A stretch of 64,000 nucleotides of DNA from an uncultured Acidobacteriota bacterium (lineage in GTDB: Bacteria > Acidobacteriota > Blastocatellia > Pyrinomonadales > Pyrinomonadaceae). Location of the stretch: assembly GCA_937873515.1 (NCBI GenBank), contig CALMYB010000001.1, positions 143,904 through 207,903 of the forward strand, given 5' to 3'. The position numbers were made by a program, and so were the translations under genes. The number at the start of each line of letters is the position of its first letter. Position 1 is the stretch's first letter. Shown here in pieces: positions 27,641 through 36,133 of the stretch. Below the pieces are notes generated by a model. It was not told the DNA's origin. It saw nothing but the letters and a program-made list of their open reading frames with translations, and ran no database searches.

Positions 27641-29485
27641 ATGTTTTGCATCAGAAATCACATGAAGAACCTTCGTCGGCAAGGGCATCTGTGGCATAGG
27701 AGCCTTTCACTGATCTGGAGTTCCGTCCCTGGCTACACGACGACTTGGGCGATTCTGCTCATCCTTCAAGGCCTCCTTCCGGGTGCGACCGTTTACTTTT
27801 CGAAGCTTGCGATCGACAGTTTCGTAGCATCGACAAGTTCCAGGAACTTCTTTGACCTGCAGCATACCGTATTGCTGTTCGTCCTTACCGGTATAACACT
27901 TTTGGCGGCGGACTCGCTGCGTTACATAACTGAATGGATCAAGAACGCGCAGGCAGAGCATTTCGCGGACACTCTTAAGAATTTAGTTCATTCGAAGGCA
28001 GTCGACGTTGATTTCGAGTTCTATGATTCGCCGGAGTATCACGATCTAAGAGAGCAGGCCGGCGGCGAGTCACAATCAAAACCTCTTGCGCTTCTTGACA
28101 ACTTCGGGACCGTGCTCCAAAGCTCGATCACATTGGTCTCCTTCGCGGCTCTGCTTACGGTGTACGGCTGGGCTGTTCCAATTCTCCTTGTCGTGGGCTC
28201 ATTGCCGAGCCTCTTGATCTCGTTTTCATTCGATCGCCGGTATTTTCGTTGGTGGCGCAAGACCGCAACGGAGCGTCGATGGCTCTTCTATTACGATGGT
28301 ATGCTGTCTCATAGTGATGCGGCTGCTGAAATCCGCCTCTTTGAGATCGGGCAGAAGTTCAGCGGTGCCTACCAACGGATTCGAAAGACCCTTCGGCTTG
28401 AAAAGCTTAAACATCTTAGAGAACAAGCCGGCGGGAAGATCGCTGCAAACTTCCTGGCACTGGCCACCGGCACGGTCGCGATGGGCTGGATCGCTTTTCG
28501 CGTTTACAACAATACGGCCTCCTTCGGCGATCTCGCCGTTTTTTATCAAGTCTTCAGCCGCGGACAGTCGATCATTCTTGCCTTATTGGGGGCAATCGGG
28601 AAATCCCTTAGCAATACACTTTACCTCGAAAGCCTTTTTGCGTTTCTCGACCTAAGGGCAAGTGTTATTTCTCCGCAAAAGCCGCTCCCGTTTCCGACCA
28701 ATATTGTCGAAGGTATCCGATTCACAGATGTTACATTCCGTTATCCTGGATCAGACTCACCGGCTATCTCTGATTTCGATCTGTTCGTCCCCGCGGGCAC
28801 TCAAGTTGCCATCGTAGGGGAAAATGGTGCCGGGAAGAGTACGCTGATCAAACTTCTCTGCCGTTTCTATGATCCCGATACCGGTTCTATTCAAGTAGAT
28901 GGGATTGATATTCGGAAATTCGATGTAAAGGAACTTCGGCGGAACATCTCAGTTCTCTTTCAATTTCCGCTGCATTTTCAGGATACGGTCGCGGCTAATA
29001 TCAGCCTTGGGGATGAGCGAGAGACTCCCGAGCCCAAAGAGGTCGAGACCGCGGCAGAACTCGCAGGAGCGGACGGCTTTATCGAGGGGCTACCGAGCAA
29101 GTATCAAACCCTGCTTGGCCGATGGTTCGAAACCGGTTGTGAACTAAGCGGTGGCGAATGGCAGAAGATAGCTCTTGCCCGTGCCTATTTTCGACAGTCG
29201 CCGATACTTGTTCTCGATGAACCGACAAGTTTTATGGACTCCTGGGGTGAAGCAGATTGGTATGACAGATTCTCCAGTCTGGCCAAGGACCGAACGGGAT
29301 TGATAATTACGCATCGATTTACGATCGCGATGCGGGCCGACATCATCCACGTTATCAGCGATTCGCGGTTGATCGAGTCAGGTACGCATAAGGAGCTTTT
29401 GGACCTAGATGGCTTCTACTCGAGTTCATGGAAGTCTCAAATGCTCGTTGCTTCGGAGAAGTCATATGAAGCGATATTCCGGTGA
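27641..29485 (+). CDS. ABC transporter (fused membrane and ATPase domains), probable lasso exporter
   Basis: Predicted 614-residue half-transporter. Residues about 25-330 form a six-helix exporter-type membrane domain. The ATPase domain follows, with Walker A G-E-N-G-A-G-K-S-T near residue 397, signature L-S-G-G-E-W-Q-K near residue 505 and Walker B L-V-L-D-E-P. There is no N-terminal C39 peptidase, which agrees with leader removal by the separate B2 enzyme. A second ATG nine codons in is a possible start. It would act as a homodimer in the inner membrane, exporting the mature peptide and giving immunity. It lies 26 bases after the kinase gene and 4 bases before the nucleotidyltransferase gene. 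Confidence 0.85.
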   Translation: MFCIRNHMKNLRRQGHLWHRSLSLIWSSVPGYTTTWAILLILQGLLPGATVYFSKLAIDSFVASTSSRNFFDLQHTVLLFVLTGITLLAADSLRYITEWIKNAQAEHFADTLKNLVHSKAVDVDFEFYDSPEYHDLREQAGGESQSKPLALLDNFGTVLQSSITLVSFAALLTVYGWAVPILLVVGSLPSLLISFSFDRRYFRWWRKTATERRWLFYYDGMLSHSDAAAEIRLFEIGQKFSGAYQRIRKTLRLEKLKHLREQAGGKIAANFLALATGTVAMGWIAFRVYNNTASFGDLAVFYQVFSRGQSIILALLGAIGKSLSNTLYLESLFAFLDLRASVISPQKPLPFPTNIVEGIRFTDVTFRYPGSDSPAISDFDLFVPAGTQVAIVGENGAGKSTLIKLLCRFYDPDTGSIQVDGIDIRKFDVKELRRNISVLFQFPLHFQDTVAANISLGDERETPEPKEVETAAELAGADGFIEGLPSKYQTLLGRWFETGCELSGGEWQKIALARAYFRQSPILVLDEPTSFMDSWGEADWYDRFSSLAKDRTGLIITHRFTIAMRADIIHVISDSRLIESGTHKELLDLDGFYSSSWKSQMLVASEKSYEAIFR

Positions 29486-29489
29486 TCTA

Positions 29490-30737
29490 ATGTCTGAGAA
29501 CGAGCCAAAAAGTCAGCTGGGATCCGAGGCGTCCGATCATTCCCGCGAGGTCAGATTCATCATCGACTGCGCCCGTACGGCGGTCCCGGAAGCGGCCAGA
29601 AGTCGAATTTCGGCCGCCCTAGACGAGCCTATTGACTGGAAGTTCGTGCTCAATGTTGCTCAGCGTAATGCTGTCCTGCCGGTGCTCGGAAGAACCTTGA
29701 TCCAAGGCTTTTCTAAGCAGCTGCCGGCCGATATCAAAGCCTCTCTCGAAGCGGAGCAAGAGTGTCATATGCGTCACAATCTGGTTCAGACGAGGGAGTT
29801 GCTCGAGATAGTGAAATTCTTCGGAGCAAATGGCATCACCGTCTTGCCGTTCAAGGGACCAATGCTCGCGATCGAAGCCTACGGCGACCCTTCCTATCGA
29901 AAATTCAACGATCTCGATGTCCTTGTGCAGCCAAAACAATTTCATAAGGCCGTCACCCTCCTAACCGGGAAAGGTTGGGAGCCTCTTACAAGCGTAAGCT
30001 GGCTGACAAAGAGAAACTGGAATATCAGCCGAAAGAAAGATATCTATTTCGTTAACCCTGAACGGAATGTAAACCTCGAGCTGCATTGGAAACTGTCGGG
30101 TTCTCATTTCGGTCTCCCGAAGGAGATCAATACGCTTTGGGATCGACTCGACTCGATCATCCTGGCCGGGACACCGGTGCGAACCCTCGGCATCACGGAT
30201 CTTCTTATCTATTTGTGCTTGCACGGGTCACGACATAGTTGGGAGCGATTCGGCTGGGTCTGTGATGTTCATGAGCTCATTCTTTCCAAAGAATGCATCG
30301 ATTGGGATCAGCTCTTTAATGCGTCGAGAAGCGTGGGCGCCGAAAATGTTGTCGCCTTTGGACTGAAGCTGATAACTGATCTCTTCGAGTTTGAGGTTCC
30401 CGACGAACGGTGGAAGAAAGTGATCAGTGGTCCGATGTTTACCGAGATGTCTACCGAGACAAAGAATCGTTTGTTCGCGGCAAAAGCCCCGCACATCGCG
30501 ATCGGGGACCGATATTTGGACCATCTACGTTTGAAGGAACGTGCGTTCGATCGAATAAAGTTGCACTTCCACTACTTAAGCTGGTATCTGAGGATCATTT
30601 TTACGCCGAATGAGGCAGACCGTAACGTTCTGGCTCTCCCGCAAGCATTAGCCCCGCTGCACTACGTGACGCGACCGATAAGACTGTTCTATAAATACGC
30701 GTTGAGACCAAGGACGAGCAAGCCAAGACCCGGTTGA
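29490..30737 (+). CDS. nucleotidyltransferase-family protein (NTP_transf_5-like) of the lasso cluster
   Basis: Predicted 415-residue protein of the uncharacterised nucleotidyltransferase family found beside lasso and HPrK/PqqD systems. The fold signature is P-F-K-G-P followed by K-F-N-D-L-D-V-L-V near residues 112-145, the Asp pair being the likely metal ligands. The frame is open upstream to 29409 inside the ABC gene; ATG 29490, five bases after that stop, is preferred. In paeninodin-type clusters a homologue accompanies the kinase, but its role is unsettled. It may modify the peptide, for example at a phosphorylated residue. It is the last gene of the cluster. Confidence 0.75.
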   Translation: MSENEPKSQLGSEASDHSREVRFIIDCARTAVPEAARSRISAALDEPIDWKFVLNVAQRNAVLPVLGRTLIQGFSKQLPADIKASLEAEQECHMRHNLVQTRELLEIVKFFGANGITVLPFKGPMLAIEAYGDPSYRKFNDLDVLVQPKQFHKAVTLLTGKGWEPLTSVSWLTKRNWNISRKKDIYFVNPERNVNLELHWKLSGSHFGLPKEINTLWDRLDSIILAGTPVRTLGITDLLIYLCLHGSRHSWERFGWVCDVHELILSKECIDWDQLFNASRSVGAENVVAFGLKLITDLFEFEVPDERWKKVISGPMFTEMSTETKNRLFAAKAPHIAIGDRYLDHLRLKERAFDRIKLHFHYLSWYLRIIFTPNEADRNVLALPQALAPLHYVTRPIRLFYKYALRPRTSKPRPG

Positions 30738-31123
30738 ACCAAGGGCTGGAGACAGGCGATACCTTGGTGACATTCGGGTTTAGGTACCGCGCGAACGCCG
30801 TAAATGTTGCCGGCTGACAAATTGTGTGTGTTCCTGTGGTCTTGTTGACGATCTTTGGCCTGTTGTGTAGCCGAAATCTTGTCTTTTAGTGCCACAAAAA
30901 ACTATCTCTATATTCGAATTTATTGGGGTCTGACAATTGGTAACGTGTTAATTAGACCAACTGCGTTTGACCTATTTTTCGTCTCGGAGAACGGCTGCTT
31001 GCCGCCTCCTTTTTCGGCAGTATTTTTTGCCTTTTTTGTCGGCCATCGAACTGTGATCTACAACCCCAACCGCATCTGATTTCGAATGGAATCGACTTTC
31101 GATTCAAGGTAAAGGAAGCAACT
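30738..31123 (+). other. 386-bp gap after the lasso cluster
   Basis: No gene is recognisable here. The middle is T-rich. A weak hairpin (TGCCG at 31000-31004 with CGGCA at 31015-31019, 10-base loop) followed by T-runs could be a terminator for the cluster. An AAAGGAA ribosome site lies just before ATG 31124. I cannot point to a convincing promoter. Confidence 0.4.
31000..31040 (+). terminator. possible weak intrinsic terminator
   Basis: A five-base-pair stem (TGCCG/CGGCA) is followed within two bases by TATTTTTTGCC and another T-run. The short stem and long loop make this a weak candidate. Its place after the last RiPP gene is what makes it worth listing. Confidence 0.25.
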
Positions 31124-32437
31124 ATGCAAACTATACGAGCCGCCGAGATCGATCGAGTGATCGACACAAAATACAACGAGGACAATGAATTCTCTTCATC
31201 TCTAACGGTACCGTTCTTTCGGCCTGATATCGGCGAGAACGAGATCATGGAAGTTGTTGGAACACTTAGGAGCGGCTGGCTGACAACTGGTCCGAAAGTG
31301 AGAGCATTCGAAGAGGAATTCGCACGTGCAGTCAACGCACGATTCGCGGTTGCCGTTAATTCATGCACGGCCGCTCTTCACCTTGCGGTCGAGGCCATTG
31401 GCCTTAAGGAAGGCGAGGCCGTCCTTATTCCAACGATGACCTTTGCAGCTACCGCTGAGATCGTACTTTACAAGAAGGCCGTGCCTGTACTCGTTGACTG
31501 CGATCCGGTAACGGGAAACATGGACCTTGAGGACGCAGAACGTAAGATCGAAAAGATCAAGCAGCGGACTTTACCGTATCTCCGTGGGCGAGAGTTGAAG
31601 CCTGTCGGCGTCATCCCGGTACACGTTGGTGGGCTCATGATGGATATAGGAGCGGTCAAGTCGTTTGGCGCAAGGCACAACCTTTGGGTAATCGAAGATG
31701 CGGCTCATGCATTTCCTTCAGCGTGGAGGCCAAACTCAGACAGTAGGTGGAAAATGTGCGGCGAGGACACGGCCTCTGTGACTTGCTTTTCGTTCTATGC
31801 AAATAAGACGATAACCACCGGCGAAGGCGGAATGGCCGTAACCAACGATGAAGGACTCGCAAATAGGATCAGATTGATGTCTCTTCACGGCCTTTCTCAC
31901 GACGCGTGGGGACGATATACGGCGGAGGGAACTTGGGACTACAAGATAGTTCAACCCGGTTATAAGTACAATTTGACGGATGTCGCTGCTGCTATCGGAT
32001 GTCAACAGTTGGCGAGAGCCGAAGAGATGCGAAAGAAACGAGAGCAGGTCGCGCGATTCTATTTTTCATCAATGGCCGATATCCAAGAGATCTCGTTGCC
32101 GCCTTGTGATTCAGACCGTTACCATTCGTGGCACTTATTTCCGATTCGACTTAATCTTGATGAGCTATCAATAAACCGAAATGAGTTTATCGAGGAGCTG
32201 AAACGCCACCGAGTAGGCTTTTCTGTGCATTGGCGCCCCTTACACCTGCACCCGCTCTATGCGGAACGCTTTGGCTGGATCGATTCCCATTTTCCGGCGG
32301 CCTCAAAACTCTGGACGCAAATAATCAGCCTGCCGATGTATTCGATGATGACTCTCGAGGAAATGTCCCACGTGGTAAAGACGATACGGAAGATCTGTAC
32401 GACGTTCTCGAAGGCACCAATGTCAGTGACAGTTTAA
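31124..32437 (+). CDS. DegT/DnrJ/EryC1-family PLP sugar aminotransferase
   Basis: Predicted 437-residue PLP-dependent aminotransferase acting on nucleotide-linked keto-sugars. Family signs are the start G-E-N-E-I-M-E-V-V followed by S-G-W-L-T-T-G-P, the V-E-D-A-A-H-A motif near residue 190, and the PLP lysine in Y-A-N-K-T-I-T-T-G-E-G-G (Lys228). Members give amino sugars such as perosamine, bacillosamine or 4-amino-sugars for O-antigens. The length is slightly above the usual 370-400 because of a 20-residue N-terminal extension and a small insert. It is followed after two bases by the phosphoglycosyl transferase gene. Confidence 0.88.
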   Translation: MQTIRAAEIDRVIDTKYNEDNEFSSSLTVPFFRPDIGENEIMEVVGTLRSGWLTTGPKVRAFEEEFARAVNARFAVAVNSCTAALHLAVEAIGLKEGEAVLIPTMTFAATAEIVLYKKAVPVLVDCDPVTGNMDLEDAERKIEKIKQRTLPYLRGRELKPVGVIPVHVGGLMMDIGAVKSFGARHNLWVIEDAAHAFPSAWRPNSDSRWKMCGEDTASVTCFSFYANKTITTGEGGMAVTNDEGLANRIRLMSLHGLSHDAWGRYTAEGTWDYKIVQPGYKYNLTDVAAAIGCQQLARAEEMRKKREQVARFYFSSMADIQEISLPPCDSDRYHSWHLFPIRLNLDELSINRNEFIEELKRHRVGFSVHWRPLHLHPLYAERFGWIDSHFPAASKLWTQIISLPMYSMMTLEEMSHVVKTIRKICTTFSKAPMSVTV

Positions 32438-32439
32438 CT

Positions 32440-33114
32440 ATGAATGAATTACGTAGAATAGGGTTGCCACGAACAGCAGAGGTCATTTTGTCCTTAGTAG
32501 GGCTGGTGTTGGCCGGCCCCGTAATGGCTGCTGTTTCGATTCTGATAAAACTCAACTCGAGAGGCCCCGTATTCTTTTGTCAAAAAAGAGTTGGTCAATA
32601 TGGTTCAGATTTTACCATCTATAAGTTCAGGACTATGACCAACTCCTCAAGTGGTTCGCTCGTAACGGCATCGAATGACAAGCGTGTAACGTCTATAGGC
32701 CGATTCCTTCGCAAATCGAAGATAGATGAGCTGCCTGAGCTCTGGAACGTCCTTCGTGGGGATATGTCTTTCGTCGGCCCACGCCCAGAAGTCCCGAAAT
32801 TCGTTGATCCGAGCGACCCTCTGTGGCAATTTGTCCTCGAGCATCGTCCAGGCATTACAGATCCGGTCACACTACGATTGCGGAACGAAGAGCAATTGTT
32901 AGCAAAAGTATCTGATACAGAGCGATACTATCTCGAAGTAGTACAGCCCTATAAGCTGCGGGGATACGCGCGATTCATTGGCGATAAGAGTTGGAAGACC
33001 GATCTTCGTATCATCGGCCGGACGCTGCGAGCGATTGTCTTCCCAACGACCGCTATTCTGCCAACCAGAGAAGAAATGCAGTTGTCATATAGCAAGACCG
33101 GCTCCTATAAGTAA
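32440..33114 (+). CDS. phosphoglycosyl transferase (bacterial sugar transferase, small monotopic type)
   Basis: Predicted 224-residue initiating transferase that moves a sugar-1-phosphate to undecaprenyl phosphate at the inner membrane. The frame is open from 32230, but ATG 32440 (two bases after the aminotransferase stop) gives the compact PglC-like form. It has one N-terminal hydrophobic re-entrant helix, then K-R-V-G and Y-K-F-R-T-M. The catalytic Asp-Glu lies in S-K-I-D-E-L-P-E-L, followed by [11 protein letters not shown]. Coupling to the aminotransferase suggests an amino-deoxy sugar is the first residue of the glycan. Confidence 0.9.
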   Translation: MNELRRIGLPRTAEVILSLVGLVLAGPVMAAVSILIKLNSRGPVFFCQKRVGQYGSDFTIYKFRTMTNSSSGSLVTASNDKRVTSIGRFLRKSKIDELPELWNVLRGDMSFVGPRPEVPKFVDPSDPLWQFVLEHRPGITDPVTLRLRNEEQLLAKVSDTERYYLEVVQPYKLRGYARFIGDKSWKTDLRIIGRTLRAIVFPTTAILPTREEMQLSYSKTGSYK

Positions 33115-33230
33115 ACGCCGATCCTGTTTCCCACTCGACTCGTATTTTTTTTTAAGAATGGTGTGGACCCATTCCTCTTAGCGTATCCTCCACAGAGGTC
33201 CCACCAGATTCAAGCCCGACACGACGCGGA

Positions 33231-35870
33231 ATGATAATTTCCGGAGTTCCAAAATCGTCGGTACTGACCGGTCGGTCCGACAAACCATGTCCTGTTGGTC
33301 GTATGTATTCTATAGGCGCAAAGATCGAGCTATTTGCGTTTTGCTTTTTCCTCGGAACGCTGTGCTTCTTTGCGTTTATGGAGGGACGGCCGGGCGAACC
33401 CGCCAAGTCGTTGCTAGCTTTGCTTTTCTGCAGCTTTGGTTTGCTTCGGGTTATTGGGAGCCTTCTAAAAGATAATTTTCGATTGTCCATTCCGCCGATC
33501 ATCGCCGCCCTAACAGGGATCGTGCTCCTTGCGATCCTACAGATCGTTCCTATTACCTACTTAAACTATTTCCGCAGCGAGGATTCGTTCGAAACAAAGA
33601 GCTTCATCGTCTTTTTTTCCGCATTGATCATTGCAGCGGAATCGCTAAGCTATCTCGTCACCGGTCCTCGACGCTTGCACTACCTTGTCGGAATAGTGAG
33701 CGCAGTTGGAGCATGCTCTGCCGCTTACGGAATATTTCGTGCGCATGTCGCCCCCCCTAGCGAACAGTACGCACAGTTCATCAACCGCAACCATTTTGCG
33801 CTACTTGCCGAAATGTCCACGGCACTACTTATCGGCGCACTCATAGGTGGACATTTGTCAAAAGTGGTCCGATTTGTCGGCTGGCTCCTCGCTGGGTTGA
33901 TGATTTACTCGCTTCTTACAGCGGGTTCACGCGGAGGGGTCATAAGTCTTCTCGCGATGGTTCTCTTCTCTTTGCTCCTGTATCCATTTGTTGCCGGCAG
34001 GGAAAAAGTTTCGTTGAAGCTTGGCTCGGGGCGTTCCTGGAATAGGTCACGAAAGATACTTGGAGTTGCTGGAGCATGCATTCTGGCCACACTCGTCTCC
34101 ATGGCAGCGATTGCTCTCATAGGAGGTGACAAAGTGGTGAGCCGCCTAGAGCAAGTTCGGGATGAGGTCGAGAGCCGTTCTGCACAACGAATGAACAGAG
34201 GAACGATATGGAACATTACGCTCGATCTAATTAAGGAGCGTCCTATTACCGGCGCCGGTTTTGGTGCTTACGCGGATGCGATCACCAGGTATGATCGTTC
34301 GAACGGATCATGGGAGTTAGAGCAAGCTCATAATGAATACCTCGAGATCCTTGCAAATAGCGGGATTGTCGGTCTCGCTGTGTTTGGCACTGTCTCCTTC
34401 TTGGTGAGCAAAAGAGCTCTACGTCATTTGGGCTCGGAGCATCGGATGATTCGTTTCGCTTGCTTTGGCGCCGTAGTCGGGATCTTTGGTGTTTTAATTC
34501 ATAGTTTCGTAGATTTTGGCCTGCATGTGCCGATAAACGCCGCAATGTTGTTGGTTTTGGTAATGATCGCAACCCATGGTCCGCGTTCAAAGACAGTTGT
34601 TAGCTCAAGTAAAGAACTCGGATTCGCTGTTGATGGTGGCAGTCGATGGCTTGCTCCGCTTGCTTACGCATTGGTCATAGTAGCGGTAGGGCTCTATGCC
34701 GGGCGACAGTCTCTCGCCGAATACCTTGCGCTCTCGGCATCAACAACGGGCTCGATCGCGGAAGCTCAACTCGCGACAAGGGTTTTCGGCGCAGACCCGA
34801 ATACTCAGAGAGTACTGGGGCTTCTGCTTCTCGATCGGGGCGAATACGATGAAGCCGTTCTTGCTCTTGAAACGGCCGCGAGAGAGAGACCAGGAAACTA
34901 CGGCGTTTGGCAGTTACTCGGTTCGGCAAAGTTCACGTCCGGCGACCTCGCCGGAGCGGAAGTGGCTTACCTCAGGTCCGTCGATCTCGCACCCAGCTAC
35001 TCACAGCCTAAGTTTATGTACGGTTTGCTCCTCCTACAAAGCCATCGTGAGCTAGAAGGCTTCAATGCCCTCTCTGAGGCTGCCGAGAATGATTTTTCTC
35101 TATATCCGCAGGTCGTTGAGCTTGCGGCCCGGCGCCACCCAGATGACGCACTAGCGATCGAATGTTCTGCTAGGCCGGCCACATCCGAAGCTCGAACCTT
35201 CCTTGCGAGGTTTTTCATCAGCCGTTCACTGATGAACGACAAAACGCTCGCATTCCTCCTTAGCGACGGACTGTCTGAACTCGACAGATATGAGATCATA
35301 AATGACCTTATCGTCCGGCAAGACTATTCCTTGGCTCACAAGCTCTGGACATCAACTATCGCTGCAAACGGTGAACAAGATAACAAATTGATATTCGACG
35401 GAGGCTTCGAGCACACCAAGGGCGCCAACCAGGGGGCGTTCGGTTGGCAGATTGATCAGGATTTTCCAGGAGTAGCGATTTCGCGAACGCAGCAGGACGC
35501 TCATTCCGGTTCCTATGCCCTCCACATAAACTTTGCGGGTCCGGTCGAACTAGGGAAGCACGTCGTGACGCAGCGTGTGTACGTTCGCCCAACTTCGACC
35601 TATACGCTGCACTTCTTTTATCGTTCCTCGGAACTTTTGTCTGCCTCGAATCCGATAGTTATCGTTACGGACTCGAAGAATGGCCTTGAGCTTGGACGTT
35701 CTGAAACTCTAAAGTCAACACAAAATACTTGGATCGAAGCCACAGTAGATTTCGAGTCAACACAAATCCCGGCCGTTAATATCGCCCTTTTGCGCCCCTC
35801 CTGCAATTCCAAGCCTTGTCCGATCTTCGGCGAGCTTTCACTTGACGACTTTTCCCTCCTTGACCGGTAA
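33231..35870 (+). CDS. O-antigen-ligase-like membrane protein with TPR and C-terminal lectin-like domain
   Basis: Predicted 879-residue protein. Residues about 25-520 carry about 11 membrane segments and the Wzy_C signature: E-R-P-I-T-G-A-G-F-G near residue 335 and Q-A-H-N-E-Y-L-E-I near residue 365. Residues about 525-680 look like TPR helices (A-L-E-T-A-A-R-E-R-P-G-N-Y-G-V-W-Q-L-L-G). Residues about 715-875 are beta-rich and resemble CBM4/9-type jelly rolls (F-D-G-G-F-E near the start, H-S-G-S-Y-A-L). TPR-bearing O-antigen-ligase proteins are common in exopolysaccharide loci, but the added lectin-like end is unusual. It may recognise the glycan it polymerises or attaches. Confidence 0.8.
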   Translation: MIISGVPKSSVLTGRSDKPCPVGRMYSIGAKIELFAFCFFLGTLCFFAFMEGRPGEPAKSLLALLFCSFGLLRVIGSLLKDNFRLSIPPIIAALTGIVLLAILQIVPITYLNYFRSEDSFETKSFIVFFSALIIAAESLSYLVTGPRRLHYLVGIVSAVGACSAAYGIFRAHVAPPSEQYAQFINRNHFALLAEMSTALLIGALIGGHLSKVVRFVGWLLAGLMIYSLLTAGSRGGVISLLAMVLFSLLLYPFVAGREKVSLKLGSGRSWNRSRKILGVAGACILATLVSMAAIALIGGDKVVSRLEQVRDEVESRSAQRMNRGTIWNITLDLIKERPITGAGFGAYADAITRYDRSNGSWELEQAHNEYLEILANSGIVGLAVFGTVSFLVSKRALRHLGSEHRMIRFACFGAVVGIFGVLIHSFVDFGLHVPINAAMLLVLVMIATHGPRSKTVVSSSKELGFAVDGGSRWLAPLAYALVIVAVGLYAGRQSLAEYLALSASTTGSIAEAQLATRVFGADPNTQRVLGLLLLDRGEYDEAVLALETAARERPGNYGVWQLLGSAKFTSGDLAGAEVAYLRSVDLAPSYSQPKFMYGLLLLQSHRELEGFNALSEAAENDFSLYPQVVELAARRHPDDALAIECSARPATSEARTFLARFFISRSLMNDKTLAFLLSDGLSELDRYEIINDLIVRQDYSLAHKLWTSTIAANGEQDNKLIFDGGFEHTKGANQGAFGWQIDQDFPGVAISRTQQDAHSGSYALHINFAGPVELGKHVVTQRVYVRPTSTYTLHFFYRSSELLSASNPIVIVTDSKNGLELGRSETLKSTQNTWIEATVDFESTQIPAVNIALLRPSCNSKPCPIFGELSLDDFSLLDR

Positions 35871-35968
35871 ATGCTCATCCTTCATAAAGATAGCCCCGCC
35901 TTCCATCCTCTGCTCTTCCCCAACTCATCGTATCGGTCTCGTCGAATTCCGCACGGACGAAACTTTAC

Positions 35969-35999
35969 TTGACAATTCAACGACCAAAAAGGTTAAACT
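35969..35999 (+). promoter_or_regulatory. candidate promoter for the glycosidase gene
   Basis: A perfect TTGACA at 35969-35974 is followed after 19 bases by TAAACT (35994-35999), or after 18 bases by TTAAAC. It lies 135 bases before ATG 36134 in the 263-base gap after the ligase-like gene. The spacing is slightly long for sigma-70. Confidence 0.35.
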
Positions 36000-36133
36000 A
36001 GGACTATTACGGAATTTTCCGCTAGTTGTTTTAGTCCCCTCCTCCCAAAGAGTCAAAGCCGTTCTGCGTGATCAGCCGCTCTTACCCTAGATAATTCAGA
36101 ACACAAACTCTGGTAGTTCCGACGAGTCAAAAA

